Part shown: piece by piece, positions 45,581 through 55,115 of the stretch
Numbering within the stretch: the stretch's first letter is position 1
How the letters are laid out: every line of letters starts with the position of its first letter
NCBI RefSeq assembly: GCF_024362805.1
Contig: NZ_CP093299.1
Location: forward strand, 62,001 to 126,000
Origin: Salipaludibacillus sp. LMS25
Lineage (GTDB): Bacteria; Bacillota; Bacilli; Bacillales; Salisediminibacteriaceae
Length of the DNA stretch: 64,000 nucleotides
Direction: 5' to 3'
The notes under the pieces: generated by a model
Seen by the model: the letters and a program-made list of their open reading frames with translations, nothing else
What the model was told of the DNA's origin: nothing
The model's database searches: none
Position numbers and translations under genes: made by a program

Positions 45581-45986
45581 CATGGACGCCCCCGTGACGA
45601 AGTTCATGAACCACCCCATCTTTAATAACGATTTCAGTCCCTTTCATAATCTCTTCCCAATTATCGCCTTCCTCAACTTGTTCGATCATTTGGATCGTAC
45701 CTTCTCTTAATTCTGCACCTAACTCAAGCTCATCTAACTGACCGAGTTTAAGCTCTAACTGACGTAACCTTTCTTTTCGCCGAGCTGTTTCTTTATTAAA
45801 ACTTTCCTTTAGTGATGCTTGATAATTAGCACTCGTATTTTCTTTCATTTTTTTATGTAATACAAATTCTAACTGTTTAAGTTCTTTAGTAATTTGATAT
45901 TGTCGCGCAAGAAACTGCTCTTTCAATTTCGTTCGGCTTTCTTCTGTTAAAATCTGCTTTACGACCACTTTTTTTATAATTTCCAA
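45573..45986 (-). CDS. ylqD: YlqD family protein
   Basis: This is a small, conserved Bacillaceae protein of unknown function, always between khpA and rimM. The start is a TTG giving [17 protein letters not shown], with a perfect GGAGGTG seven bases upstream; the ATG further out overlaps that ribosome binding site. The 137 residues have an N-terminal half that is helical and charged (long Lys/Glu/Leu coiled coil, about 10-75) and an acidic beta-rich end. Nothing shows a catalytic site. Confidence 0.85.
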   Translation of the reverse strand: MEIIKKVVVKQILTEESRTKLKEQFLARQYQITKELKQLEFVLHKKMKENTSANYQASLKESFNKETARRKERLRQLELKLGQLDELELGAELREGTIQMIEQVEEGDNWEEIMKGTEIVIKDGVVHELRHGGVHDD

Positions 45987-46078
45987 ACCGTTGCACCTCC
46001 ATGTAATCACTTGCTCTGTTTATTCTACCATAAGATGAGACGACCATACGGAAAAAAGGGAGAGGTTTCCCTCACCCT

Positions 46079-46306
46079 TCATCCGATCTCTAACTGAACG
46101 CGCTTGTTTTGGTTCGCTCCAGCAGCATTGACAACCGAACGGATTGCTTTTGCTATACGCCCTTGCTTACCGATCACTTTACCCATATCATCTTCGTGTA
46201 CTTCCAGCTTCAATGTGAGTGAACGGCCATTTTCTACTTCAGTTACACGAACATCTTCAGGGTGATCTACTAGCGCTTTCGCAATTGATTCAACCAGCTC
46301 TTTCAT
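46079..46306 (-). CDS. khpA: KH-domain RNA-binding protein KhpA
   Basis: KhpA (YlqC) is a single KH domain protein that binds RNA, usually with KhpB. The ATG giving MKELVESIAK has AGAAGG at good spacing; an in-frame GTG three codons earlier is possible. The 75 residues contain the GxxG loop IGKQGRIAKAIRSVV near 45-60. It lies between rpsP and ylqD as in B. subtilis. Confidence 0.92.
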   Translation of the reverse strand: MKELVESIAKALVDHPEDVRVTEVENGRSLTLKLEVHEDDMGKVIGKQGRIAKAIRSVVNAAGANQNKRVQLEIG

Positions 46307-46342
46307 GTCACTCACCTTCTTGGATTATTTCACACGAAGGGC

Positions 46343-46615
46343 TTATTTAGCGTTCTTCGCGTTGTGAAGTTGTTCCATAAGACCAACGTTTGAGAACAGG
46401 TTACGAACAGTATCGGAAGGCTTTGCACCTTCAAGCATCCATTTTAACGCTTTTTCTTCATCAACGTTAAACTCAATTGGATTTTTCAAAGGATTGTAAG
46501 TTCCAATTTCTTCAATAAAACGACCATCACGTGGTGAACGGGAATCCGCTACAACCACACGATAGAACGGAGATTTCTTTGCTCCCATTCGCTTTAAACG
46601 AATTTTAACTGCCAT
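46343..46615 (-). CDS. rpsP: 30S ribosomal protein S16
   Basis: S16 is an early 30S assembly protein. The ATG giving [14 protein letters not shown] has GGAGGTGA before it, so the five extra codons upstream are not used. The 90 residues include [20 protein letters not shown] and the [10 protein letters not shown] segment. It begins the rpsP-khpA-ylqD-rimM-trmD group after ffh. Confidence 0.97.
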   Translation of the reverse strand: MAVKIRLKRMGAKKSPFYRVVVADSRSPRDGRFIEEIGTYNPLKNPIEFNVDEEKALKWMLEGAKPSDTVRNLFSNVGLMEQLHNAKNAK

Positions 46616-46635
46616 GTGTTTCACCTCCATAAATC

Positions 46636-46661
46636 TTTCACACAGTTAATTATACTATCAT
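46636..46661 (-). promoter_or_regulatory. Possible promoter before rpsP
   Basis: A perfect TATAAT (46642-46647 by my count) lies about 30 bases upstream of rpsP on its strand, with ATGATAG before it. The -35 is unclear: TTGCTA stands at a long 20-base spacing. Exact positions are approximate. Confidence 0.4.
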
Positions 46662-46685
46662 AAAAAATACTGTGTAGCAACCCTA

Positions 46686-46705
46686 GTAAAGTAAAAAAAC
46701 TTTAC
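46686..46705 (-). other. Small stem-loop after ffh
   Basis: GTAAAGT and ACTTTAC pair perfectly around six T residues (coding-strand view). It lies about 36 bases beyond the ffh stop. With no T-run after the stem, it is at best a weak terminator or RNA processing site before rpsP. Confidence 0.4.
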
Positions 46706-46740
46706 AGCTTATTTTTAGAGCTCTTTCCACTAAAACAATC

Positions 46741-48099
46741 CTACATAAACGGGAATTTCATACCGCCTAGGCCGCCCTTTTTCTTCCCTTTACCTTTTTG
46801 CATACCTGTCATTTGTTTCATCATTTTTTTCATTTCACCAAATTGCTTAATGAGACGGTTAACTTCTTGAATAGATGTCCCACTTCCTTTAGCGATACGT
46901 TTTCGCCGACTAGCATTTAAAAGGTCAGGGTCTTCCCGTTCTGCTTTTGTCATTGATTTAACAATGGCTTCAATGTGGGTGAGTTGTTTTTCATCCACTT
47001 GAGCATTTTTAAGACCTTTCATTTTACCTGCACCAGGCATCATGTTTAACAATTCATCCAACGGCCCCATGTTGCGTACTTGTGAAAGCTGTTCAAGAAA
47101 GTCATCAAACGTTAATTCGTTTGTACGCATTTTTCGTTCTAATTCTTTGGCTTTTTTTTCATCTACGTTTGTTTGGGCTTTTTCGATTAACGTGAGGACA
47201 TCACCCATACCTAAAATACGTGATGCCATACGCTCAGGGTGGAAAGGTTCAAGAGCATCAATTTTTTCACCCATACCTGCAAATTTAACCGGTGTCCCCG
47301 TCACGGCTTTAACTGAAATAGCAGCTCCCCCGCGTGTATCTCCATCTAGTTTCGTTAGAACGGCTCCCGTTATACCGAGGCGTTCATTGAAATTTTCCGC
47401 CACATTAACAGCATCTTGTCCCGTCATGGCATCAACGACGAGCAAAATTTCATCTGGGGATGTGATCGCTTTAATCTCTTCAAGTTCATTCATTAATTTT
47501 TCGTCAACATGAAGCCGTCCAGCTGTATCAATTAAAACATAATCATGATGCTCTTCTTTTGCTTTGGTGATCGCCTGTTTTGCTATCTCCACAGGACTCA
47601 CTTGGTCCCCTAATGAGAAGACAGGCATATCCAATTGCTTCCCTAACGTTTCAAGCTGTTTAATAGCTGCAGGACGATAGATATCTGCTGCAACCATTAA
47701 AGGATTTCTATTATGGTTTTTTCTTAGATGGTTAGCTAACTTCCCTGTAGTAGTTGTCTTTCCAGCTCCTTGGAGTCCAACCATCATGACAACCGTCGGC
47801 GGCTTAGTGGCAGCGGCAATTTTACTTTGTTCCCCGCCCATAAGCTTTGTAAGTTCTTCATTAACTACTTTTATAACTTGTTGTCCTGGTGTTAAGCTTT
47901 CTAGTACTTCCTGACCGACCGCCCGTTCCTTCACATCGTTTACAAACTTTTTAACCACTTTAAAGTTAACATCTGCTTCAAGCAATGCGAGACGGACTTC
48001 ACGCATCATTTCTTTAACGTCCTGCTCAGACACTTTTCCTTTACCGCGAATTTTCTTTAGCGTACTTTGCAGGCGTTCAGCTAATCCTTCAAATGCCAT
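46741..48099 (-). CDS. ffh: Signal recognition particle protein Ffh
   Basis: Ffh binds 4.5S/scRNA and signal sequences and takes ribosomes to FtsY. The 452 residues have the N domain, then the GTPase with GLQGAGKTTTTGKLA near 108, DIYRPAAIKQL, LIDTAGRLHVDE, TKLDGDTRGGAA, and the C-terminal Met-rich M domain with MKKMMKQMTGMQKGKG. The basic Gly/Lys tail is typical. ylxM lies immediately upstream. Confidence 0.97.
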   Translation of the reverse strand: MAFEGLAERLQSTLKKIRGKGKVSEQDVKEMMREVRLALLEADVNFKVVKKFVNDVKERAVGQEVLESLTPGQQVIKVVNEELTKLMGGEQSKIAAATKPPTVVMMVGLQGAGKTTTTGKLANHLRKNHNRNPLMVAADIYRPAAIKQLETLGKQLDMPVFSLGDQVSPVEIAKQAITKAKEEHHDYVLIDTAGRLHVDEKLMNELEEIKAITSPDEILLVVDAMTGQDAVNVAENFNERLGITGAVLTKLDGDTRGGAAISVKAVTGTPVKFAGMGEKIDALEPFHPERMASRILGMGDVLTLIEKAQTNVDEKKAKELERKMRTNELTFDDFLEQLSQVRNMGPLDELLNMMPGAGKMKGLKNAQVDEKQLTHIEAIVKSMTKAEREDPDLLNASRRKRIAKGSGTSIQEVNRLIKQFGEMKKMMKQMTGMQKGKGKKKGGLGGMKFPFM

Positions 48100-48112
48100 T
48101 CATCTTGCCCCC

Positions 48113-48442
48113 CTATTCCAGTTCCTCGAGTAATTCAACAATCTGGACTATACGATCGGGACTTTCATTCTCCTGAACCAGCATTTTTAACGTGTTAAAG
48201 TGTTTCTGCCGCTGTTCATACTTTAAAAGGAGCTGAAGCTTTCTTTCGTATTCTTCCAATAACGCTTCGGTTCGCTTTATATTGTCGTAGACCGCTTGGC
48301 GGCTCACATCAAAATGCTCCGAGATCTCACCGAGTGACCAGTCATCCAGATAATACAGTTTCATATAATGATTTTGTTTATTTGTTAATAGAGATTGATA
48401 AAAATCATACAAATAATTCATGCGGATTGTCTTTTCAATCAA
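48113..48442 (-). CDS. ylxM: YlxM, SRP-associated helix-turn-helix protein
   Basis: YlxM is a small helix-turn-helix protein encoded before ffh across Firmicutes and linked to SRP function. The start is a TTG giving [17 protein letters not shown], preceded by GGCGGTGGG; upstream codons are not typical of the family. The 109 residues contain the HTH region [20 protein letters not shown] (about 36-55) and a charged C-terminal coil. It begins the ylxM-ffh pair and follows ftsY. Confidence 0.9.
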   Translation of the reverse strand: MIEKTIRMNYLYDFYQSLLTNKQNHYMKLYYLDDWSLGEISEHFDVSRQAVYDNIKRTEALLEEYERKLQLLLKYEQRQKHFNTLKMLVQENESPDRIVQIVELLEELE

Positions 48443-48551
48443 AAATCCCACCGCCTTGTTAAGGGATTTACCTTTACAAGTGTATATCTTACTAGACAAT
48501 TGAAAGGTATGTCAAATGATGTATAGAATGATACGAGCGAATGAAGCTTCC

Positions 48552-49550
48552 CTATTCATTAGCAACTTCTTCCGCTTGCTCTAAAACATCGGCAAATAAA
48601 CCATGCACATATTGGTCAGCTTGGAAGGCTTGTAAGTCGTCGATGCCTTCTCCAAGACCGACAAGCTTAACAGGGATATCGAGCTCATGCCTGATAGCAA
48701 GGACGATCCCCCCTTTAGCTGTCCCATCAAGCTTTGTTAAGACGATGCCAGAAACATCCGTCGCTTTGCCAAACGTTTTAGCCTGACTCATAGCATTTTG
48801 GCCAGTGGTCGCATCTAGCACAAGTAAAACTTCGTGAGGAGCATCAGGTACCTCTTTTGTTAATACATGCTTTACTTTTTCTAATTCGTTCATTAAGTTC
48901 ACTTTATTTTGTAAGCGGCCAGCTGTATCGCAAAGAAGGATATCTGCTCCTTTCGACTTAGCTGAATGAACAGCGTCATACATAACAGCCGCTGGATCTG
49001 ACCCCGACTGCTGCTTGATCACATCCACACCTGCTCGCTCTCCCCATACTTCTAACTGCTCGATTGCTCCAGCTCTAAATGTATCTCCAGCTGCAAGAAT
49101 GACCTTTTTCCCTTCTAGCTTAAATTTATGGGCAAGTTTCCCAATTGTTGTGGTTTTACCTACACCGTTTACGCCTACAAAGAGAATGATCGTTAACTCA
49201 TCTTCTTTTACTTTTAGTTCAGTTTCATCATCTGACTTTTGCAGAAGTTCTGCTAGCTTCTCGGATATCACAGGTTGAATGTCTTTGGCATCTTTAATGT
49301 TTCGCCTTTTCACCTCGTCCTTCAACTCATCAATTAATGCCAACACAGTGTGAACACCTACATCAGCCGATATAAGGATTTCTTCTAGTTCTTCGAAAAA
49401 ATCCTCATCTACTTTACGATAGTCCTTAATCAATTCATTCATAGCACCGACAAATGAATGGCGTGTTTTGGATAGTCCATCTTTGAATTTCTCTGTCACG
49501 GAGTCCGTTTGATCAGTAATTTTTGCTTTTAATTTTTTAAAAAAACTCAT
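48552..49550 (-). CDS. ftsY: SRP receptor FtsY
   Basis: FtsY is the membrane-associated receptor that docks Ffh-ribosome complexes. The 332-residue protein starts with a short basic amphipathic part MSFFKKLKAKITDQ and the N domain with FEELEEILISADVGV. The G domain follows with GVNGVGKTTTIGKLA near 135-149, AGDTFRAGAIEQLEVW, LCDTAGRL and TKLDGTAKGG. It lacks the long acidic A domain of E. coli FtsY, as in Bacillus. It follows smc after 25 bases. Confidence 0.97.
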   Translation of the reverse strand: MSFFKKLKAKITDQTDSVTEKFKDGLSKTRHSFVGAMNELIKDYRKVDEDFFEELEEILISADVGVHTVLALIDELKDEVKRRNIKDAKDIQPVISEKLAELLQKSDDETELKVKEDELTIILFVGVNGVGKTTTIGKLAHKFKLEGKKVILAAGDTFRAGAIEQLEVWGERAGVDVIKQQSGSDPAAVMYDAVHSAKSKGADILLCDTAGRLQNKVNLMNELEKVKHVLTKEVPDAPHEVLLVLDATTGQNAMSQAKTFGKATDVSGIVLTKLDGTAKGGIVLAIRHELDIPVKLVGLGEGIDDLQAFQADQYVHGLFADVLEQAEEVANE

Positions 49551-49575
49551 GTATACGCGCCTCCACTTACTGTTT

Positions 49576-52500
49576 TTAGCCTTGTGCTCCCATTAATTCT
49601 TTTGTTTCTTCCAATCTAACTGATACCATATTCGATACACCTGACTCTTGCATCGTCACACCGTAAAGCACATCCGCTTCCTCCATCGTCCCTTTGCGGT
49701 GAGTCACAACAATGAATTGGGTCTCTTTACTAAATTCTTTTAAATAGTGTGCAAATCTTGCGACGTTCGCTTCGTCTAAGGCTGCTTCCACTTCATCCAA
49801 TACACAAAAAGGAACTGGACGAACTTTTAAAATTGAAAACAACAGGGCTATTGCTGTTAATGCCCGTTCACCTCCTGAAAGAAGAGCAAGGTTTTGCAAT
49901 TTTTTCCCAGGAGGTTGGGCCACGATTTCTACGCCTGTTTCTAGTAGATTTTCAGGGTTTGTTAATTCAAGACTAGCTCGTCCTCCCCCGAATAACTCCG
50001 TAAATACCCCTTGAAAGTGTGACTGGATGTGATCGAAGGTTTCTTTAAAACGTCGTGTCATCTCCTCATCCATTTCTGAAATCACTTGATGGAGAGTGGC
50101 TTTCGCTTCTTCCAAATCTGTTTTCTGTGCAAGTAAAAACTCATACCGTTCTTTTACTCGCTCATATTCTTCAATTGCCCCTACGTTCACCGTTCCTAAT
50201 TCTTCAATCGCCATTTTAATAAGCTTAACATGCTTCTTCGCTTCCTCTAGATCCGTTTCAAGAGGATAATTGGCTTTAGCAGCATCAAAGCTCAATTCAT
50301 AATCATCTTGAAGTTTGTTTAATCGCGTATCGAGCTCCACATCTAGTCGATTAATTTTAACTTCCCCTTCATGAAGCGTTTGGGAAATATATTTCAACTG
50401 ACGTTTTAGTTCTTTCGTTTCTTGCTCCAAGTCATCATGGGCTTGCTGCATATTTAAACGATCAGAACGTCGTTTAGAAATTAATTTAATTGTCCGTTCT
50501 TTTTCAGCTTTCCGTTTATGAATTTCCTCATCTAGTGAGTAAGCATCTACTGTTTGGTCAGATAACTCCTTTTCCAATTGACTGAATTCCTGGTCTTTTT
50601 CAAGAATTTCCTGTGAGACACGCTGATGTTCGCTATTCAATCTCTGCACGGTTTCTTCAATATAACCTTTTTGCTCTTCCTCTTTTGCAAAGCGAATCTT
50701 CACTTCGGTTAGCTCCGCTGATAACCCATCTTTTACTGACTGGTCCTGCTTTTGACGGCTCGCTATCTCTTCTATCTCACTATTAATTTCCCGTGTTTTA
50801 TTGTCGGCAGCTTCTATCGTCTTTGCCAATTCTTCAATCCGCTTTTGTTTTTCTATCATATCCCGCTTATAGTCATTATATTCCAGGTCATACACTTCTA
50901 ACCTCTCATTAAGGCTATCCTCTGAGAGCTGTAATTCTTTTAACTCGGCTTTCTTGTTTTGTTCCTCAGAACGAAGAGATTCTCCTTTTTCTGTTAGTCC
51001 CTTCATCTTTTGTTGAATTTTAAGACGTGCTTCTTTTAAGCTTGCCACTTGCTGCTGTAAGTCACTGCTCTGTTTCTCTAGTATGACTAACTTTTCGGAA
51101 AGCCTATCCAACTCTTTTTGTCTTCCGAGAATCTGACTCTTATTTTGTTTCAAACTCCCTCCTGTCATAGCACCTCCGGGGTTAACTATATCCCCATCTA
51201 ATGTCACAACTCGATAGCGATGGTTTAATGCTCTCGCCACCCCCTGAGCCGCTTTTATGTTAGTTGCCACGACGACGTTTCCAATCAGATGCTTAATGAC
51301 GCTACTGTATGCTTCCCCAGTCTTAATAAGGTCGCTTCCGATTCCTATATAACCTTCTAAGCTTTGAATCCGATATAAATCTTGGTCTGGAATAACTCTT
51401 GGCTTGACAACATTAATCGGTAAAAAAGTAGCACGTCCTAAGCGGCGTTCCTTTAAGTAATGTATTGCTTTGCGTGCAGTAGCTTCGTCCTCGACAATGA
51501 CATGTTGCTGAGCTGCTCCTAAAGCGATTTCAATGGCAGTCTGATGTTCTGGCTTTACCTCGATCATTTCTGCTACAGCGCCATGAACACCTTGAAACGT
51601 ACGATCTCTCTCTTTTAATATTTCTTTTACCCCTTGGAAAAAGCCAGCATAGTCATTTTGCATATCTTCAAGTACGTCTTTTTTTGATTTAAGTTGTTGG
51701 AGGTGATGTAATGCTTCGTAAAGAAACTTTTCTTTTTTTTCATAGTCGCTATCCGTCGCTTCTCCTTTCTGTTTTAAGCGCTGATAGCTTCCAACTAGCT
51801 CTTTTAGCTCTTCTTTCAAAGATTCCCATTCTCGTTGTACTAAAGCGCGCTTTTCAACTATTTCTTGTCGTCGTGAAATGAGCTCCTTATTATCCAACTC
51901 AAGTCGTTGACGCTTTTGTTCGTTTTTTTCAACTTGCTCTTTTAAGTAAGTTTGTTCATTTTTCTGCGAAGCACGTTCATTAAGCCATTCTATGTAATCG
52001 GCTTTTAGTTCTTCTATACGCTCTTCAGAATCTTCTTCTATAGCCGTTAGTCTTTTTTCCATCTCTTCTTGCTGCTGTCTCGTTTCTTTCACTTGTGCTA
52101 CTTTTTTAGTTAAGAGCTCAGTCTGTTGATGACGTTCCTCTGCTAATTGCTGCTTCTTCGCTTTTAATTGACCTATTTCTTGAAGAAACTGTTCTTTGTT
52201 TTGAGTGAAGTTTTTACGTCGCTCTTTCCATACTTCTTTTTGCCCTTCTTGTTTTTCAAGATCCTCAGATGTACTTAGTAACATCCCTTGCAAATCATCA
52301 ATCGCCTCATCCATCGTTTGCATATCTGTTCGATAGCGTTGAATGTTGGCTTCGTGATTCTTAACTTCTGAAGAAAGTTTTGTTTCATTGTCTTGTATGT
52401 GTTCCCACTGTTTTTTACTATCTGACCAATCGGCATGTAATTCTTCAATTTCTTTAACAAGCACGCCAACTTCACTGTGTTTTAACTCTTGTTTTTTTTC

Positions 52501-53154
52501 TAAATAGTCTGTTGCAATAGAGGCTTGCTCTTTTAAAGGCTCTACTTGTCCTTCTAATTCATAAATGATATCTTTAACTCGGTTAAGATTATCTTGAGTA
52601 TCTTCTAATTTTCGTTCGGATTTCTGTTTACGAGTTTTGTATTTTAACACGCCTGCTGCTTCTTCAAAAATCATCCGTCTTTCCTCAGATTTACTACTTA
52701 GAATCTCTTCCACTCGCCCTTGACCAATAATTGAAAAAGCTTCTTTCCCTAAACCTGAATCCATAAACAAGTCAACGATATCTTTTAGCCTGCACGGCTG
52801 TTTATTAATTAAAAACTCGCTATCGCCTGAACGATAAACACGTCGGGTTACAGCTACTTCACTATAATCTATGGCTAAATGCTGATCTTCATTATCTAAA
52901 ACGAGCGATATTTCCGCCATATTTAACGGCGCTCTGCTGTCACTTCCGGAAAAGATAACATCTTCCATTTTTGACCCGCGGAGGTTCCTCGCAGACTGTT
53001 CGCCTAAAACCCAGCGAATAGCATCTGATATATTACTTTTACCACTGCCGTTTGGACCTACAACTGCAGTCACTCCGCGAACGAAGTCAATTGACAAACG
53101 TTCGGCAAATGATTTAAATCCCACGAGTTCAAGCCTTTTCAGGAACAATGACAT
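49576..53154 (-). CDS. smc: Chromosome condensation ATPase SMC
   Basis: SMC dimers with ScpA and ScpB load at parS and align chromosome arms. The 1192-residue protein has Walker A GPNGSGKS at 33-40 and two long coiled coils (about 165-500 and 670-1010). They are separated by a hinge with VHGAVAEMIEVKPEHQ and GGAMTGGSLK. The C-terminal head has the ABC signature LLSGGERALTAIAL and Walker B CVLDEVEAALDEANV. Length is standard. In B. subtilis it directly follows rnc; here four genes lie between. Confidence 0.97.
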   Translation of the reverse strand: MSLFLKRLELVGFKSFAERLSIDFVRGVTAVVGPNGSGKSNISDAIRWVLGEQSARNLRGSKMEDVIFSGSDSRAPLNMAEISLVLDNEDQHLAIDYSEVAVTRRVYRSGDSEFLINKQPCRLKDIVDLFMDSGLGKEAFSIIGQGRVEEILSSKSEERRMIFEEAAGVLKYKTRKQKSERKLEDTQDNLNRVKDIIYELEGQVEPLKEQASIATDYLEKKQELKHSEVGVLVKEIEELHADWSDSKKQWEHIQDNETKLSSEVKNHEANIQRYRTDMQTMDEAIDDLQGMLLSTSEDLEKQEGQKEVWKERRKNFTQNKEQFLQEIGQLKAKKQQLAEERHQQTELLTKKVAQVKETRQQQEEMEKRLTAIEEDSEERIEELKADYIEWLNERASQKNEQTYLKEQVEKNEQKRQRLELDNKELISRRQEIVEKRALVQREWESLKEELKELVGSYQRLKQKGEATDSDYEKKEKFLYEALHHLQQLKSKKDVLEDMQNDYAGFFQGVKEILKERDRTFQGVHGAVAEMIEVKPEHQTAIEIALGAAQQHVIVEDEATARKAIHYLKERRLGRATFLPINVVKPRVIPDQDLYRIQSLEGYIGIGSDLIKTGEAYSSVIKHLIGNVVVATNIKAAQGVARALNHRYRVVTLDGDIVNPGGAMTGGSLKQNKSQILGRQKELDRLSEKLVILEKQSSDLQQQVASLKEARLKIQQKMKGLTEKGESLRSEEQNKKAELKELQLSEDSLNERLEVYDLEYNDYKRDMIEKQKRIEELAKTIEAADNKTREINSEIEEIASRQKQDQSVKDGLSAELTEVKIRFAKEEEQKGYIEETVQRLNSEHQRVSQEILEKDQEFSQLEKELSDQTVDAYSLDEEIHKRKAEKERTIKLISKRRSDRLNMQQAHDDLEQETKELKRQLKYISQTLHEGEVKINRLDVELDTRLNKLQDDYELSFDAAKANYPLETDLEEAKKHVKLIKMAIEELGTVNVGAIEEYERVKERYEFLLAQKTDLEEAKATLHQVISEMDEEMTRRFKETFDHIQSHFQGVFTELFGGGRASLELTNPENLLETGVEIVAQPPGKKLQNLALLSGGERALTAIALLFSILKVRPVPFCVLDEVEAALDEANVARFAHYLKEFSKETQFIVVTHRKGTMEEADVLYGVTMQESGVSNMVSVRLEETKELMGAQG

Positions 53155-53210
53155 TCACCTCGAATTCACTAATATGACACGCATCATCTTAAGGACGCGC
53201 TAACTAATTC

Positions 53211-53239
53211 ATTTTATCATAAACTATCCATGATATTAA
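53211..53239 (-). promoter_or_regulatory. Putative promoter of smc-ftsY
   Basis: TTAATA, 17 bases, and TGA-TAAAAT (extended -10) lie about 57-85 bases upstream of smc on its strand. The gap between smc and the divergent yfkK-like gene also holds a CCATATATGG palindrome. Confidence 0.5.
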
Positions 53240-53323
53240 ACGGTCTTCAGCCATATATGGTATTTTTGGCTGTCCATGTTAAGATATATTTAGAAAGTTA
53301 ACTTATCAAAAGGGGTGTTCTTA

Positions 53324-53554
53324 TTGTCGACCAACGATAAAAAACGAGATGAATTAAGTTCAATGATTGAAGATATTAAAACTAAATTACACATTGTTAA
53401 TGGGGCAGCCATTAAACCTGAGCATTTTTCCTTAGACAAATTTGAGGAAATTAAAGAAGTGCACGCCATGGTTATGAAAAAAAGTTCATTTAGTGTGAGC
53501 GAAATGGATGCCATCGTGTCTGAATTAGGGACGATGCGAGATTTAAAAAGATAG
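53324..53554 (+). CDS. UPF0435/DUF1128 family protein (YfkK-like)
   Basis: The 76-residue protein is like YfkK, a small conserved Bacillaceae protein of unknown function. The start is a TTG giving MSTNDKKRDELSS, eight bases after AAAAGGGG. A GTG nine bases earlier overlaps that ribosome binding site and is rejected. The family core ELSSMIEDIKTKLHIVNG and the SVSEMDAIVSELGTM end are clear. It is one of only two plus-strand genes and points away from smc. An antisense frame of 108 residues covers it but has no such support. Confidence 0.85.
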   Translation: MSTNDKKRDELSSMIEDIKTKLHIVNGAAIKPEHFSLDKFEEIKEVHAMVMKKSSFSVSEMDAIVSELGTMRDLKR

Positions 53555-53576
53555 CTGACTACCTTCAAAGTCAGCC
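53552..53576 (+). terminator. Weak terminator of the yfkK-like gene
   Basis: GCTGACT and AGTCAGC pair just around the stop codon of the gene, followed by CATCTATTTCT. The T-run is modest. Confidence 0.45.
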
Positions 53577-53599
53577 ATCTATTTCTACCGTACAAGTTA

Positions 53600-53653
53600 A
53601 TAAAGCTAAGCTTCAATCAGTGGGGGTTTTACTGCCCATAAGAGTGGGATAAA
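53600..53653 (+). repeat. Structured intergenic repeat, copy 3 (internal deletion)
   Basis: Only the two ends of the 157-base repeat remain: ATAAAGCTAAGC through CAATCAGTGGG, joined directly to GGTTTTACTGCCC through GAGTGGGATAAA. The join falls at a GTGGG that occurs at both ends of the missing part, which suggests slippage or recombination between them. Confidence 0.8.
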
Positions 53654-53654
53654 T

Positions 53655-53696
53655 AAGTGCCTCACATAAGTCATAACCAAGACCTAAGAGGCACTT
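53655..53696. terminator. Terminator between yfkK-like and HD-GYP genes
   Basis: AAGTGCCTC and GAGGCACTT form a perfect 9-bp stem over a 24-base loop. The plus side continues CCTTTTAG and the minus side ATTTATCCC, so it could serve both convergent genes. Confidence 0.6.
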
Positions 53697-53750
53697 CCTT
53701 TTAGCCACGGTACTCCCTTTTATCGGCAAGCTTCTACTTCGATACGTTTT

Positions 53751-54881
53751 TCATTTATAGTAAAATCGATTGACAAGCTTTCTTTCGTCGCCAGAAATCG
53801 TCGTTTCTGTATCTACAATTGTCACAGCTAACTCTCTATTCAAGTCCACATAGTACGGTTTAACAACTTTTTCATTATTTTCTTCAATAATTCTAATCAC
53901 CGGACGCTCACTATTTATGTTATTTTGTTGCACAACGAGCGCTTTACGGCCATCATTTAAAATAACGGTTAAACCTACTGGATAAATGGCAATTGTCTTT
54001 CGAAATGCACGAATAATTGACAAATCAAATTGGGATTCTGCACCTGTAAAAAGTAATTCCATCGCTTCATGAGGCAAGATAGCTTTTGAGTAGACTCGGT
54101 TAGACGTCACAGCTCCAAAAACATCAGCAACAGCAATAATTTTAGCGTAAGGGTGTATATCATTCCCTTTAATACCGCGAGGATAACCTTTCCCGTCAAG
54201 CCTTTCGTGATGTTGATAAGCACAGTGGGCGGAGACCATCGAGAGTTCATGACATTTCCTTAAAATTTCAAACCCATACTCTGGATGTTTTTTCATGTCA
54301 CTCATTTCTTCATCTGTGAGCTTATCTGGTTTTTGTAAGATTGAAGTGGCTACCTCTGTTTTACCAATGTCGTGTAATAGTGCTCCTATTCCAACAGTCA
54401 TTTGTTCTTCTGGGGAGAACTTCAATTCCCGAGCCATAGCAAGAGAATATATTGCTACGTTTAAGGAGTGAAAAAAAGTGTATCTGTCATGTCCAATTGT
54501 GTCAGTTAACAAGGAGATTGCTTCATCATTTTCACGAGTGTCTCTAAGAATATTGGCCACAGTTTGTTTGAAGTTTCGCCCTAGTCTATCTAATATAAAT
54601 GATTTCGATATGTTCCCAGCCTCTGCTAAAGCGCCAAAAGCATGCTTAATTTCATGAATAGCAGTGGCCTTCGTCTCTTCTGACACTGCATTTACAGGTT
54701 CAATCCCTTCAGACTCTTCATCTTCAATATAAACAAACGTTATTTTCAGTTTTTTCAGTCTATTAATCATCTTTTCAGACAGGCTTACACCCTCTTGAAT
54801 AAGAACCTGGCCCTGGTCATTTGTCACTGTTTTACCTATTTTTACACCTGGGTCGATAGAATGTAATGAGACAATTCTCAT
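53751..54881 (-). CDS. HD-GYP domain c-di-GMP phosphodiesterase
   Basis: The protein should hydrolyse cyclic di-GMP. The ATG giving MRIVSLHSIDPG has GGAGGAAAACT before it; seven upstream codons are not supported. The 376 residues have an N-terminal VLIQEGVSLSEKMINRL domain typical of these proteins. The HD-GYP domain follows: HSLNVAIYSLAMA, HDIGKTEVATSIL, KHPEYGFEIL, and HHERLDGKGYPRG, which contains the GYP motif. Metal ligands look complete. The C-terminus is beta-rich. It is an insertion relative to B. subtilis; a link to motility through c-di-GMP is inference. Confidence 0.9.
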   Translation of the reverse strand: MRIVSLHSIDPGVKIGKTVTNDQGQVLIQEGVSLSEKMINRLKKLKITFVYIEDEESEGIEPVNAVSEETKATAIHEIKHAFGALAEAGNISKSFILDRLGRNFKQTVANILRDTRENDEAISLLTDTIGHDRYTFFHSLNVAIYSLAMARELKFSPEEQMTVGIGALLHDIGKTEVATSILQKPDKLTDEEMSDMKKHPEYGFEILRKCHELSMVSAHCAYQHHERLDGKGYPRGIKGNDIHPYAKIIAVADVFGAVTSNRVYSKAILPHEAMELLFTGAESQFDLSIIRAFRKTIAIYPVGLTVILNDGRKALVVQQNNINSERPVIRIIEENNEKVVKPYYVDLNRELAVTIVDTETTISGDERKLVNRFYYK

Positions 54882-55115
54882 AGTTTTCCTCCTGGCTCTC
54901 AAAATATAACCGATTAGTGAGTAAACAATTGTTTTTTATATTTTATCAATAATAGTTATATTTGAATACAAACTATTGCAAAACGATTAAAAAAGTCCTG
55001 TATCTTTCGTCTTGTCTTAATGATGTAAGGGCAACTATGTTATTGTCTTATTAAAAGTTCTATTCATCCACTCATAAGTAAAAGTAAAGTCATAACAACA
55101 ACTAGGAGGGGTTAT

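Noticed and set aside
47042..47512. Plus-strand reading frame of 156 codons opposite ffh
   Set aside because: It is a Ser-rich shadow of the conserved ffh coding sequence, with no start signal.
53315..53323. GTG start for the yfkK-like gene
   Set aside because: It overlaps the AAAAGGGG ribosome binding site that serves the TTG start nine bases downstream.
53290..53616. Minus-strand frame of 108 codons over the yfkK-like gene
   Set aside because: Longer than the plus-strand gene, but that gene has a clear family match and ribosome binding site while this frame has neither.
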